DNA from: Manduca sexta
Taxonomy: Eukaryota; Arthropoda; Insecta; Lepidoptera; Sphingidae
Direction of reading: 5' to 3'
DNA length: 64,000 nt
NCBI RefSeq assembly: GCF_014839805.1
Contig: NC_051119.1
Coordinates: forward strand, 671,526 to 735,525
Shown piece by piece: positions 44,764 to 56,560 of this stretch. Each line of letters opens with the position of its first letter. Position 1 is the first letter of the stretch. The position numbers and the translations under genes are program-made. The notes under the pieces are model-generated. The model was not told the DNA's origin. It made no database searches and saw nothing but the letters and a program-made list of their open reading frames with translations.

Positions 44764-47004
44764 TGGTTTTATAAATGCGAATCATTATCATGCAGTAAAC
44801 ATTCTGAAACAAACCACAAAGATTTCATCCACATTTCTTAAGAAGTAAAGTAACAACAATCAACGATTAATAATTATTTTCGATTATTACTAACATATAA
44901 AACTTCCGTTATCTTTGCTTCTAGGGACTTTAAATAGATTGAAGTAGTAGGCAGTTGCAACAACACGGTCTCAAGTGGTGACCACCCGCGCCACATGTAA
45001 CACGCAGTGATTGTGGAATGCGGGGTTAAGAGTTCGATTCCGGAGATTAAAATGATTTCAAAGTATTAGCGCAATATAATCTTTAACGTGCAACGGAAAG
45101 CAAAATTCAAAATTAACATAGACGACATTCCACTTATTATAATTAAAAACCAAACTACTAGAGCGATTTTGTAATAAGATCTGTGGGACCAATCTGGAAG
45201 TATATTCTTTCTAACAAAAAAAAAAGATTTTTTCAACCAATTAACAAATATAAAAACACACGTCGAATTGAAAACCCCCTCCGTTTTTTGACATGGTTCA
45301 AAACATGAGCAATCCTCCGAAATGCAAGCCTCAGAACATGCTTGTTCTTGTTCTGAGATGCAAGCACTAATGGAGTCATTGACGTAAACGAGTATTCTAC
45401 GCCACATATATTACGATAAATGGACGTCATTTTTACGTTTCTCTTTAAAATTTTCGGCAAACGCATTTAATCATATCTTCCTGTTGCCAATTTCTCTTTA
45501 TTTTTGTACCAAGTACATTCAACTCTCCCGAAATAACATAGGCCGATTATTTAATAACACGCGCGTGGCTTCAAGGTCAGTGGATGGGCAAAGGGCCATG
45601 TGGAGACTATTAGGAACTGGGCCGTAATTGAGTCAGTGTAAAAAATAACCCCTTCTTACTTACTAAGATTAAGCATATAACTGTAATTACTTTTAAATAT
45701 TGTCGAAGCTTTCAAATGAAATTAAATTCAGAACGGGCGCGAAAATGGGTTTCTATTTGATGAGAAATATTTTCTATATCATGTTGATTCTTTCTAACCG
45801 AATTTCGGCCACGGCGGCGAATCAAGTCGGAGATCAGCCACGCAGGAGATATTATAGTGCACAAATGTGTGCTCAATACACAAGCACTCTCTGCTCTTTC
45901 AGTCTCGTATAATTGATTCTTTAAAACACGAATATTATTTCTGAAGCTTAATATCCCAAGTGGACGTATAAAAATATGTTTAAATTTAAAATGGCGAACG
46001 TCGTTTTGAAACCCTATTTCCCTATGTTAAGGAAGTCATAATCCGAACAAGTTACAAATATTTTTCTATCTCCATTTTAAGTCAAACATTCATAATATTA
46101 TGTTATGAATATATCATATTAATATATTTATATTTCAAACATGTTTTATCGCCACAAATATCTATTTTCGTAAGAATTAACCGCCTGTAAACTCTACAAA
46201 CTAGATCAACAATTATGTTTCAAATTAACAAGGGGGTCCGATCCCCCGCTGCATCATCCTCAATCCGCCACTCAGTATACATTATAAATGACTCAATCTG
46301 ATATGAACTCAACCATAAACCCTTTTAATTTTTATTCACTTAAGATATGGGTTAATTAAAACGTATCCGACACTTACACACTTGAGATTCTGAGAAAGTA
46401 CACATATTAAACTCAATCTGTAAACTATATCGCATAATTAGCTGCGAGCTGTGTAGTAGTTTTGGACTAGAAGTCCTGTGTTCGATTCCCAGGCAAGTAG
46501 ATTTAGGTTTTTCTGACAATTTGCCTGAAATTTAATCTACATTAAAGCCAGATTGCCGGTCGTTAAATCATTATAATACTATTATATAGTATGCTGGCCC
46601 CACGTTATAAATACAGATGGAATAAGAGTAGTACGTCACTAGTGATTAGTGGCAGATATCTGACTAATTAGGCTGTGTTGTCTATTCCTAATACTAAGCA
46701 ATATTAGACATACAACGGTCACTTAAACTTTCACACGAGTGCAATCAACCTCAAAGTAAATATTAGTATTTCTCAGAAATCTATAGTCTGTTATATCAAG
46801 TGTTTATATTCAAACACAAAGCATGCGCAAGCGCACAATGATGACGGACCCTTAAAAAAATGGGTTCCACGACCGCGCCGGGGTCGTCGACTGCACGCTG
46901 ATTTGATTACATACGATGTGCCGCGGCTTGCATCGTCTGTTGCCCTAAGTAGGTTTCTGGATCCGACTAATTTTAATACGAGTTCGAAAAGGTGAAATAT
47001 CGTT
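44764..47004. other. Non-coding with repeat fragments
   Basis: Holds the unsplit family F copy (45785-45912), which acts as the empty-site reference for the 1.68-kb element, and a tRNA-like SINE remnant at about 46440-46640 with the B-box-like TGTTCGATTCCCAGG. The minus-strand 113-codon frame at 45066-45407 has no recognisable domain. No gene is supported. Confidence 0.45.
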
Positions 47005-47085
47005 CAGATAGAATATCGATTGATGAGAGATGGTAACCGTTGACAGTCGACACAGTTGTGCCGGCTTGTTAGGACATGCCAACGC
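47005..47085 (-). repeat. Repeat family B fragment
   Basis: Minus-strand GTCGAC-arm segment (GATGAGAGATGGTAACCGTT, CACAGTTGTGCCGGC). Confidence 0.55.
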
Positions 47086-47374
47086 TCATCCCGGTGGTTT
47101 CTAAGAAGGATATATATATCTATATTTACAAAATATCGGTAAAAATAAAATTCAGTCTAAAAATGTTTATAATGTCGAATGAGACATTTATCTGTTCGAC
47201 TTCGGTATGTAACATGGTTGATCTCAATTCGTTATCATTATTATATTCGACATCATATCGCCGAGTATTACAAGATCCTATGTTCATTTCAATTTATGTT
47301 GTAAAAATGAGATGTAACCTTTCCGTGGAGATAAAAATTAGAAAAGGCATTGTTTGCGGGCACAGTAACGTGAC

Positions 47375-47530
47375 CACATTTCACCTGACGATAAGTGGAG
47401 TGGGCTCCAAGAGAATGTCGACTGACGGGAAACGCTTACCCCTTCGCAGTTGACACAATTATGTAGGTTTGTGAAACCGGATATACATAGACTGATCCCG
47501 GAACGCGACACTTTCTGGGCCAATAGCTCG
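47375..47530 (-). mobile_element. Repeat family B, partial
   Basis: From CACCTGACGATAAGTGGAGT through ATTATGTAGGTTTGTGAAAC to GATCCCGGAACGCGACACTT. The distal half is absent. Confidence 0.65.
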
Positions 47531-49241
47531 TGGGGAACAACGAATAATTTTATTTATCTTTAGTGGTATATAGTGATTCAGCGATAAATCTTTATAAATA
47601 TTTGCTTATTAAGAATGAGCCCCCAGTAATTACACATTAAAACAAAATTACAAATATCTTACAACAATAATAAACATCTATTTAAGGACATTTGCAAACC
47701 CTACCTCAGGTCCAGATTGTATGATGAGATCGCGATCGGGTACCAACTAAACCGGCTTTTTGTTCCCTATAACGCATTCCCCGACTATCAGATTGCCTGG
47801 ATAATAAGCTAGCACGGTCTTAGACAGGGCTGTGCAGTTTCATTATTTTTTATGAAACCCATCTGTGTCTACACTCTGTTTAGGGACCTTATTCTCTGCT
47901 AGCCTTTGCTCACAACTCTATCGGCGTTATAAAGTATTTACCTGGATAAGTCCCGTTTTATATTTTTCCGGTTTAATGGAGCCTATATTTTAAATTAGAT
48001 CTCTACAAATAGATCAGTGAAAACTGCATTCAATTCAATGTAGTAATTTCTGCGTGATGCTTGTACTAACATATCGACAGACAAAAATTCTAAAAGCTGT
48101 GTTTTGGCTTTTGTTACTCTAATAACCCCTATAATAGTTTTCGTTCAATATTTATAATGTACAGACATCGGCCTGTTATTATAGGTAAAGATGTCAATGT
48201 AAACTAATACCGTTGTGTTATTATATCTTTGTGAAATTAACGTACAATGGTATCCTTCATGCTAATTTCTATTGTCATAAATTCGATTAGATAATGTGTT
48301 TTTTATTGATTGTCAAAATAATGTTTGACATAAGGTAATGGAGCTCAGTGTAGCCTTAATGTAAATACTAGAATGACTTAACCTGAGGACTTATTTTCTA
48401 TTACACACGTTATTTTGATAGTGAGTAACAAACACGTAACGCACCGCCGCGCCAAGACAATAGAAAGTGACATGCAGAATACTATTCCACACATCGATAT
48501 ATATTATGTACTACGTACTAGATTTGGTGTTCCAAACATTAACTGTGTTCAACTGAATTGAACTGCAATCCATTCAAACTGACTTTAGTGTGGTCAATAT
48601 TCAGAGCTTGTGGTTGTGTATGGAGTGGAGCTCATTATATAAGAACTCGAGTCTAAGTTTAAACCTGGATTTGAATAAAAAATATTAGTCAAATAAGTAA
48701 AATTATTTGTTGTTAAGTGAATAAATAGGTTATAACAGTGACGTTTCGGTTGTCATTTGAGTTCAGATTTTGAACAAATAGTTTATATGGACGTTCGTGT
48801 CTATAGAATATACATCAATGATTCCACGTTAATTACACGAATGATAATGTAACGCGGCCGAGGTACGACTGTCATATAATAGCCCTGGAGGATCGACAGT
48901 GTAACACAGTGTAATTCGAACTTCTAGCGTTACTATTCTTTATAAGTGGTACGTCAGCGCAATTCTTTTCTAGTTTTACATTTTTATAAATAATACGGTG
49001 AGATCTATGGATCTAAACAATGATGTAACTAGAAATAACAATAGGCCTAGCTTTCTGTACAGGAATAAATATTTATGTATGAGTAAAGATATTGGTAGGC
49101 GGAAACGTTGAGAAATGGACCGGCTGCGATCTGACTAGTTGTTTTAAATCACGCAATTTATGACCTTATTTTGCAGGATTAGGAGATAATCATTAAGTAC
49201 AACGGTCTAGGGTTGACAATCAAGTTATAAAAGACCTGTTT
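47531..49241. other. Non-coding with Helitron scraps
   Basis: A degenerate minus-strand Helitron-like fragment lies at about 47898-48110. A TATATAAG at 48637-48644 might be an orphan promoter but no frame follows. No gene. Confidence 0.4.
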
Positions 49242-49249
49242 ATTTTTAA

Positions 49250-49494
49250 AACAAACATACATCACGCATTCATTCCCGAAGGGGTATGCAGAAGCGCATT
49301 CACTTTTCGCCAAGTGTGTTCCGTCCCATGATAGGGGGCGAGCCTCTCGCCATATCCGGTATAAATTCCAGACTCCAGGCTGATACTGAGCAGAAAAATC
49401 CAAATATCACGTTGCCCGACCCGGGATTCGAACCAAGAACCTCGGAGCACTGGCCTACCATGCCTGCATTACAGCTACGCCACTGAAGCAGTCC
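49250..49494 (-). mobile_element. tRNA-derived SINE family A, full length
   Basis: ATTTTTAA at 49242-49249 and 49495-49502 is a probable 8-bp target duplication. Head, B box (GGTTCGAATCCCGGG) and 3' end are all present, with one short internal deletion. Confidence 0.82.
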
Positions 49495-49609
49495 ATTTTT
49501 AATTCGTTTAAAAGAGCGTTTTTACTTCGAAATAAATTTCAGATTCTTTGGATGGTTACATCCAAGTTGATCATTGTATTCACTTTTAAAATGAGGCACA
49601 AATATATCT

Positions 49610-49925
49610 AATGTTTTCTTATATTAACGCGAATGTTCTACATTCAAATAAAACTTCTTAACGAATTTCTACGCGATTGTTTTTTTTTTTATTTTATTCA
49701 CGAGGCATCGAATACTGCAGCCGTCATAGTCACAAAGCCGATTATGTTATTAGTCGTCCAAAAAGTTGCTCAAAATGGCGAGGGTTTGTTCCATATTTAT
49801 ATGTTTCAAAACACAATCTCTTGCTTTAGTCCGCCCCGTGACCATGAACGCTGCAAAATAATATAATCCGTAAATAGTTTTATTTCAGTCTAACATACGC
49901 GTAAACATAAGAAATCATTATGCAA
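49610..49925. mobile_element. Inverted-repeat derivative of the Penelope-like element
   Basis: Both outer ends are the CTTATRTTWACGCGAATGTT terminus in opposite orientation. Inside are CCCCGTGACCATGAACGCTG (decayed hammerhead-like region) and unrelated sequence. Confidence 0.6.
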
Positions 49926-50055
49926 GCTCTTGCTTACTTTAACAGACAGCTGATGTACTTAATTCGCCTTAAGAATTATAAGATATTGTTTTCTTTTTTT
50001 GCATTGGCTATATTTAAATTTTATTTATCACTTAATTAAGTTTTACAGAGATACG

Positions 50056-50370
50056 TGGAAAGCGGCGATAGCCTAGTTAGTTGTGGAACGGACAGCCGAG
50101 ACGAATGTCCGCAGGTTCAAACCCCAAGGGCACACACCTCTGACTTTTCTATAATGTTGTGTGTATTCTTTGTGAATTATCGCTTGCTTTAAAGTGACGG
50201 AAAACATCTTGAGAAAACCTGTATACCTGAGAAGTTCTTTATAGAGATTTCGGGGGTGTGTGAAGTCTACCAACCCGCACCAGCCCAGCGTGGTGGACTA
50301 AGGCCTAATCCCTCTTAACAGTAGAGGAGGCCAGTGCCCAGCAGTGGGACAGTATATAATACATGGCTAA
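50056..50370 (+). mobile_element. tRNA-derived SINE family C, full length
   Basis: A box TAGCCTAGTTAG, B box GGTTCAAACCC, GTGACGGAAAACATCTTGAG body, and GCCCAGCAGTGGGACAGTAT tail. Confidence 0.85.
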
Positions 50371-50614
50371 TATTATTATTTACGTAGAAATAGGGAAGAT
50401 GGCTAGCCCTAAACAACAGGATCGCGCAAGTCTTTGACCGCAGCGAGGCCAACTCACTTATACCGTTTTTATAAACAATTATTTACGCTAGATCCGAAGC
50501 TCCTTTTGGCCAGTGTCTAGTGATTCATGACGTACAAAAAATTTCAAATTGCTATGATTATATGAACTCTAAATTACCGAGCTCGATTCGGCAAAATGAT
50601 GTTTATATTTTTAT

Positions 50615-50960
50615 TGCATTTAATAATGAGACGAGAACGCCCCTCGCCTGATGGTAAGCGATACGACCGCCCATAAACAGTAGAAACACCGTCCAACATC
50701 TTGAATTACAAAGTACAAAGGCACTCCACTGCCCACTTCACCCTGAGACTCGTTGTTAAGGGTTATAATACGTAGTAATTGGCTACGCTGTACTTCAAAC
50801 TGGAGCACACTGCTGTTTGACGGTGGAAATAGACATTGCGGTGGTACCTACCCGACCTTCAAACTGTAGAACTACAGTACACACTGCTGCTTAGCGGTGG
50901 AAATAGACATTGCGATGGTACCTCACCAGACAGTTCCTCGTATACCTGCCACCAGAATTG
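50615..50960 (-). repeat. Repeat family E, copy 4, with a local duplication
   Basis: CGCCTGATGGTAAGCGATAC to CACCGTCCAACATCTTGAAT, then the CGGTGGAAATAGACATTGCG segment occurs twice (near 50821 and 50899), a short tandem duplication inside the repeat. Confidence 0.7.
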
Positions 50961-51289
50961 TATATTTTCATTTGAAAACTTACTTAGCGTGTCTGATGTT
51001 CTATGCTCGCCCTCTATCATTCTAAGCTCGACGAATCGTGCCTGCGATATTTGCTACCTACCCTTTTGCGCAAAACTCATGAACTTATGCACGTGGAATA
51101 AAATAGTGTTGATCATTACAATTGTAGACATAAACACGCATTATATGCGGCACATGTAACTTAACCGAGCGTGAAAATATGGATGAATGGTGAAAATATG
51201 TATTGGATCTTTGAGTCTATCAGCTAATAGGTGCGTTAATTTTATTGCAATACAGTTATATTTGGACCCACACTATGCGATACACCAAA
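50961..51289. other. Non-coding, nothing recognised
   Basis: No supported gene; the open frame at 50836-51159 starts in repeat E. Confidence 0.35.
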
Positions 51290-51586
51290 TACTAATATTA
51301 TAAAAGCGAAAGTTTGTGAATATTTTACTATGTTTGTTAAAAATAAACGCGGAAACCGCTAAACGGATTTTGATGAAGTTTCGCCCACGGACAGCCCATG
51401 CCCTGGATTAATACTTAAGCTACTTTTTATCCCGGTAATTTTCACTCATAGGAATGATGGAATTTATAAATCTAATTTTAAAAATAGATGGCGCTGCGTA
51501 CATATGGAGATATAGATCGGTGCAGTGTTTTAAGGACTTTTGTGACGGGACGACTTTACGTGGACGAAGCCGCAAACCAAACCTAG
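51290..51586 (+). mobile_element. Helitron-like non-autonomous element
   Basis: ACTAATATTATAAAAGCGAA start, AACCGCTAAACGGATTTTGA body, TTTACGTGGACGAAGCCGCA then CTAG at 51583-51586. Confidence 0.68.
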
Positions 51587-52049
51587 TTTATAATTAGTAA
51601 ATAAGCGAACTATTTCTCAGATTTCAACTCCTTAACCCGGAGTGTATCGAAATTCCCACTGCGATCACAACAGGGAAAACCATTTAAATACAATCTGTTT
51701 TCTGCACATAAATAACGTCAGATATAGGTATTCATATCAACAATATTAACACATGTGTTTGACATAAAAAATGAGATGGATGTTTATTCGATCCGTTTGT
51801 TTTAGGTGTGATTCGACTTGTAGTACTCAGGTTGCTAGGCAACTTCGTGTATTAATAGCTGGTGATTTCGAAGGTAAGTGAGATATACGGGGACCTAAAC
51901 ATCTTTTCCTATTCCTAACCTAAAGGTTGGCCATGATTCAAATATGTTTGTTACCTGTCATAGTATTTATATACGCTAAATACAGAGCAATGAATTATAT
52001 TTAAGTATATTTCATTTTATTAAGTATTCAGAAATGGAAACACAAGAAA

Positions 52050-52350
52050 CTTTTTTTTTATTGCTTGAAATAACGAGACGGGTTTGCCATTCGCCTGATG
52101 GTAAGCAATACGACCTATAAGCAGAAACACCATCCAACACCTTGAATTGCAAAGTATTGTTTGGTAGTCCACTGCGCTCACTATCCTGACACATGAGTAT
52201 TAAGTATCATTATGTTCAGTAGTTACAGTAAGTACAATATCCTTCAAACCGGAACACAAAAGTGACTACATTGCTGGTTGGCGACAGAAATAGACATTAC
52301 AGTGGCAACTACAGGCGGACTCTCACATATGAGACACCTACCATCAGTGA
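52050..52350 (-). repeat. Repeat family E, copy 5
   Basis: TTCGCCTGATGGTAAGCAAT to CTCACATATGAGACACCTAC; near full length. Confidence 0.72.
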
Positions 52351-52764
52351 GTAAAGCTGTACCACAGATTTAGAAAACTTATTTAACAAAATTATGTAAT
52401 TTGAAGCAATTGCTTACTGTGTACTTCATGAAGGTCCCCTAATCGCATATTTTTTTTAACTGAATATATATTTTTTTTCTGACTTGAGACTTCCAGAACC
52501 TCGTCTTAGCAAGGAAATCCATATGAAATATTATATTCAGTAAATCCAGGTGGTATCAATCATCGACAAGTGGTTACGAGCATGTAAACATGGATGTTAG
52601 TTTTAACACAAAAATGCGGATAACGTGTCTAGATCAAGGTTAGCGAGAAATACCTAAATTACAAATGTTAATTACTTTTCTGCAGCTGGAAACAATTCTA
52701 AAATGCTTTTGCTATCCTCTTGCAAGAAACATAAGCAAATAACTTTTTTGCATATGCTCTATTT
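52351..52764. other. Non-coding, nothing recognised
   Basis: No supported gene. Confidence 0.35.
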
Positions 52765-53000
52765 TGCGGATGGTAGGATATACTTTATATCCGCCCGGAT
52801 AGCGACCACCGTACACAAAGAGTTAAAACCCGCCATAGTGGCCCACGTAAGTGTCTCACGTTCCGGGATCAGCCTGTGTATATCCGGTTCCAACAGGCAT
52901 AATTGTGTCGACTGCCGAGGTGTGATCATCTCTCGTCAGCCGACATTCTATTGGGCCCTACTTCACTTACCATCAGGTGCAGCAGGTAACTTTACCGACC
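52765..53000 (+). mobile_element. Repeat family B, near full length
   Basis: GATGGTAGGATATACTTTAT to ACTTACCATCAGGTGCAGCA with all internal blocks, including GGTTCCAACAGGCATAATTG and the GTCGAC/GCCGAC arms. Confidence 0.8.
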
Positions 53001-53094
53001 ACGCAAAAAAAATTTGCATAATTTTAATTTATAGGTGCTATTGATTCCTTTACCGATATCTAAATCTAAAGACATCCACACGCATTTTAACTAA

Positions 53095-53310
53095 TAGGAT
53101 ATTCAGAGGTGCGACCTGTGCACTCGCTTTTCGAAATCTTTTCCATCGTATGATGTAATAAAAGACAAAGCCTATCGCCACATCAAGCCCAAATTCCGGA
53201 CTCTAAGCTAATACTGATCAGAAAAAAGCAATACCATTTTCCCGAACCTGGGCTTCGAAACCTCAAAACAGTAGTCGTTCCACGCACGTAATACACCAGC
53301 GAGGTAGTCG
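53095..53310 (-). mobile_element. SINE family A, diverged
   Basis: TTTTCCATCGTATGATGTAA, CCTATCGCCACATCAAGCCC and GGGCTTCGAAACCTC mark the family. The tRNA-like head is eroded. Confidence 0.6.
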
Positions 53311-53984
53311 ATTTGAAATGTGTGTGTGATATTATCATTTTTTTTTTGTATTATTAATGAATCTCGGCTCATATACCAGGCCAAAGCCAAGTCTGCAGCA
53401 ATATAAACTAAAATCAAATATTATTTATCAGGCAGGCAGTTTATTTAACTGATATGGTTGTATACGTTCTCGATTCCGGTCAATAATCAAATCAAAATCA
53501 ATCGCTAACATAAAATTGTAGTGTCTATCTATTTGTATGTAGGCTCCGATTACCTAGCTGCTCAATTCTTTTAAAAATGCCTAGTTACCCACATTTAGCC
53601 CAGTATGGCGAGATTAACCCCTATTATATTCGAATATTAACACAAATACTCCTTGCAAAACACGATGGAAATATAATATCTCTCATATTGATCCTCCTTT
53701 AAAAAAAAAACAAACTATTCACTCTATAGACACGGTCGACTGATATCAGCTCAGTGGCAGTGACACCTAAAACGTAGTGATTATATTCTCTTTGGTGACA
53801 CCACTGTTTCACAGAAAACCTTAAGTGATAATATGAATAAATAATCGAAATATTTCTTTGATTTCACCGGCCTGACCCGAAGTTTATCGAAATTCCCACT
53901 GTGACTGCAACCAGGAAAACCACATCCATATAATTAATGTTATTTGCGTACATACATCATATCATCACATATTGGTATTTTTTT
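53311..53984. other. Non-coding, nothing recognised
   Basis: AT-rich; no supported gene. Confidence 0.35.
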
Positions 53985-54260
53985 ATTGCTTTGAATGACG
54001 AGACGAGCTTGCCGTTCGCCTGATAAGCGATACGACCGCCCATAAATAGTAGAAACATCATCTAACACATGAATTACAAAGTATTGTTTGATATTCTGAG
54101 ACATGAGTTGTTAAGTCTTATTATGTTTAGTAGTTACACTGGCTACAATGTCCTTCAAACCGGAATACAAGTGACTTTACACTGCTGCTTGGCGGCAGAA
54201 ATAAACATTGCGGTGGTACCCAGGCGGACTCTCACATATGAGAGACCTACCACAATCTGT
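53985..54260 (-). repeat. Repeat family E, copy 6
   Basis: GCCGTTCGCCTGATAAGCGA through CAATGTCCTTCAAACCGGAA to CACATATGAGAGACCTACCA; near full length. Confidence 0.75.
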
Positions 54261-55658
54261 GCTACAAGCATTGCTAAAATTCATGAATATCAACGTGTTT
54301 ACCCTTATGAGATCGTCTGCCTTGGCATTAAAGAAAAACGAAACAATATTTGATCTATCGGTGAATTGAACCCAGGGCCTCTCGATTAGAAGCCCGCCTT
54401 TGAACACCGTGTCTATTCTTGACTGGAATCAAATATACAGTCGCACATGTTATTTATATCTGTGACAAAAACCATAGCCATGGCTCCATCAAGCATGACG
54501 TCAGGCATTCCTGATGTCATATTTAATCAAAGTGTTGATATAAAGGTCTGTCACGGAAGCGTGCGGTAAATACTGTCTTGTTTCCGTAGTTGTATGTACA
54601 CAACTTGTGTTGAGATCACAAGTTCGATTCTCGAGTCGAGTAAATTTTGGTCCATATCAACACGGAGCCTGAAATTGTTGCCAAATAGGTGTAAGCTCGA
54701 TGCCTTTTTACGGTTACCTAACACAACTTTAGTAATCGTATACTTCTGCCCACCCCTGAAAAAATGCGTGATGCTATGTGCCAAATAAAAATTATGCATG
54801 CAAGATTGAAAATATTTAAATGTTATCCAGCTTTAGCAAACAAACGAACCCATTAAAACATACAAGATGTATGCAGTCTGAGTTCAATGTTTATATGCAT
54901 TACTTCCTAGATGTTATTGCAACTAGTTTTAACACGCGAATTGGTCTGTCTTAAAGCATTTACTAAGATTTAATTATAATATTTCAATCCCACCTGCCAG
55001 CCCGAGCTGGTTACTTCGGTTTGTACAATTATTTCACCATAAATTTTATCCCTAATTTAAAATGTCCATAGTTATATAAGTAATTTTAATTGTTATTTGG
55101 AAATAATAATAACTATTCCTATACATTGTTTTGACGTATCATAAGTGCAACTTTGTTCGCCTACGTGATAAATAAAGTATTTTATTTATGTTTATTTATT
55201 TAAGCACTGCGCAAATGCTGTCAATTTGTGATTACCAAACAGTTCACAACTATGAAACTGATAATCTCACCATCACTTTAGTAGTAATGAAGCCTAAGTA
55301 AGAAGTTAACAACATAAATTAGTACAAGATATGGGATAATAAACACAATTTAAACTTTTTCCTACACAATTTACGAATGAATTACCCACACAGTTTTGAT
55401 TAAACGGCATCTTATTGCAGTTGTCAATAAATGAGTCGATTAGTTTCAAAAACAGCATTCTGTAAAATTTGGTATCAAGGTAGGCAATCTATAAAATTAA
55501 AACTGATTTTGTGACTCTTGCAGAATAAATTATGTTAAAATAGGCTTTACTAGATCTATTACTTATCTAAGATGCTATATAAATTAGTTTTTTTAATGAC
55601 AAAGATAATACAAAGAAAATGGGATGTTTTTTTTTATTTACCAACATTTTTTAAAAAG
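54261..55658. other. Non-coding, nothing recognised
   Basis: A tRNA-like scrap near 54600 (CACAAGTTCGATTCTCGAGTC) and otherwise AT-rich sequence. No gene. Confidence 0.35.
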
Positions 55659-55865
55659 TCAGATTGCCGGTTTTGATGCTCGTCGCCTCAAATGGTGATT
55701 GATTGAAATATCTAAAACACTTCGTATCATTATGGACAATGCTAGACGCTCACTGTTTCGTTTACTTTGAGTCTGGTTTTTTATCTTTATTTTAGGCGAT
55801 TGTCTTAATTTTACAACCATGGGGTTCCGTAAATTCGCTTTCATGGTGTTCACTCTCTTTTGCAC
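55659..55865 (-). pseudogene. Possible Tc1/mariner-type transposase HTH fragment
   Basis: Minus-strand frame with KRVNTMKANLRNPM, then NSERLALSIMIRSVLDISI and LRRRASK. The spacing of R.LA......RSV..I....L..RA resembles the second helix-turn-helix of Tc1-like transposases. No ATG, no catalytic domain nearby. This is a by-eye resemblance only. Confidence 0.25.
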
Positions 55866-56195
55866 AATGTGAAAATATGTTTTTTATTAAAACCCTGGCC
55901 CCTTCCGACGCTTTCGTCTGATTAAGGTGCTCCATTCAACAAAACGGCGCGCAAACTGTATTATTTAATTGAAAATTGTAAACATGTAGAAGAAAAATGT
56001 GGATATTGTGTCATTAATGTCACAATAAAAATGCCAATAAAATTATGGATTCCGTGAATCTATGAAAAATCTATGGAACTAATGCTCAAGGCAAGTTTCT
56101 CGGAGGAGCGTCTTCAGTACCATCGTATTTCTACCGGCAAGTGGAAGGTCTATTGTGTACTCTTTCGAAGGTCATGGCAGCCTTATTACCTGTTA
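55866..56195. other. Non-coding, nothing recognised
   Basis: No supported gene. Confidence 0.35.
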
Positions 56196-56208
56196 TTACT
56201 GGACATTA

Positions 56209-56547
56209 ATAATATTAATAATATCAGCCCTGTATTATATACTTGCCCACTACTGAGCACGGGCCTCCTCTACTACTGAGAGGGATTAGGCCTTAGTCTA
56301 CCACGCTGGCCTAGTGCGGATTGGTAGACTTCACACACCTTCGAAATTCCTATAGAGAACTTCTCAGATGTGCAGGTTTCCTCACGATGTTTTCCTTCAC
56401 CGTTAAAGCGAACAATAAATTCACAAAGAATACACATATGATTTTTTAGAAAAGTCAGAGATGTGTGCCCTTGGGATTTGAACCTGCGGACATTTGTCTC
56501 GGCAGTCCGTTCCACACCCAACTAGGCTATCGCCGCTTTTTTTTACT
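56209..56547 (-). mobile_element. tRNA-derived SINE family C, full length, with target duplication
   Basis: TTACTGGACATTA at 56196-56208 and 56548-56560 is a perfect 13-bp target duplication. On its own strand: GCGATAGCCTAGTTGGGTGT (A box), GCAGGTTCAAATCCCAAGG (B box), CATCGTGAGGAAACCTGCAC body, tail with ATT repeats. Confidence 0.92.
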
Positions 56548-56560
56548 TTACTGGACATTA

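Noticed and set aside
45066..45407. 113-codon minus-strand frame with clustered cysteines and a hydrophobic segment
   Set aside because: The cysteine cluster resembles part of an ion-channel or receptor ectodomain at first sight (CSEACISEDCSCFEPC), but there is no further similarity, no splice context I can support, and the 3' part is low-complexity.
46440..46510. tRNA gene on the plus strand
   Set aside because: Only a B-box-like GTTCGATTCC and no complete acceptor stem; a SINE remnant is more likely.
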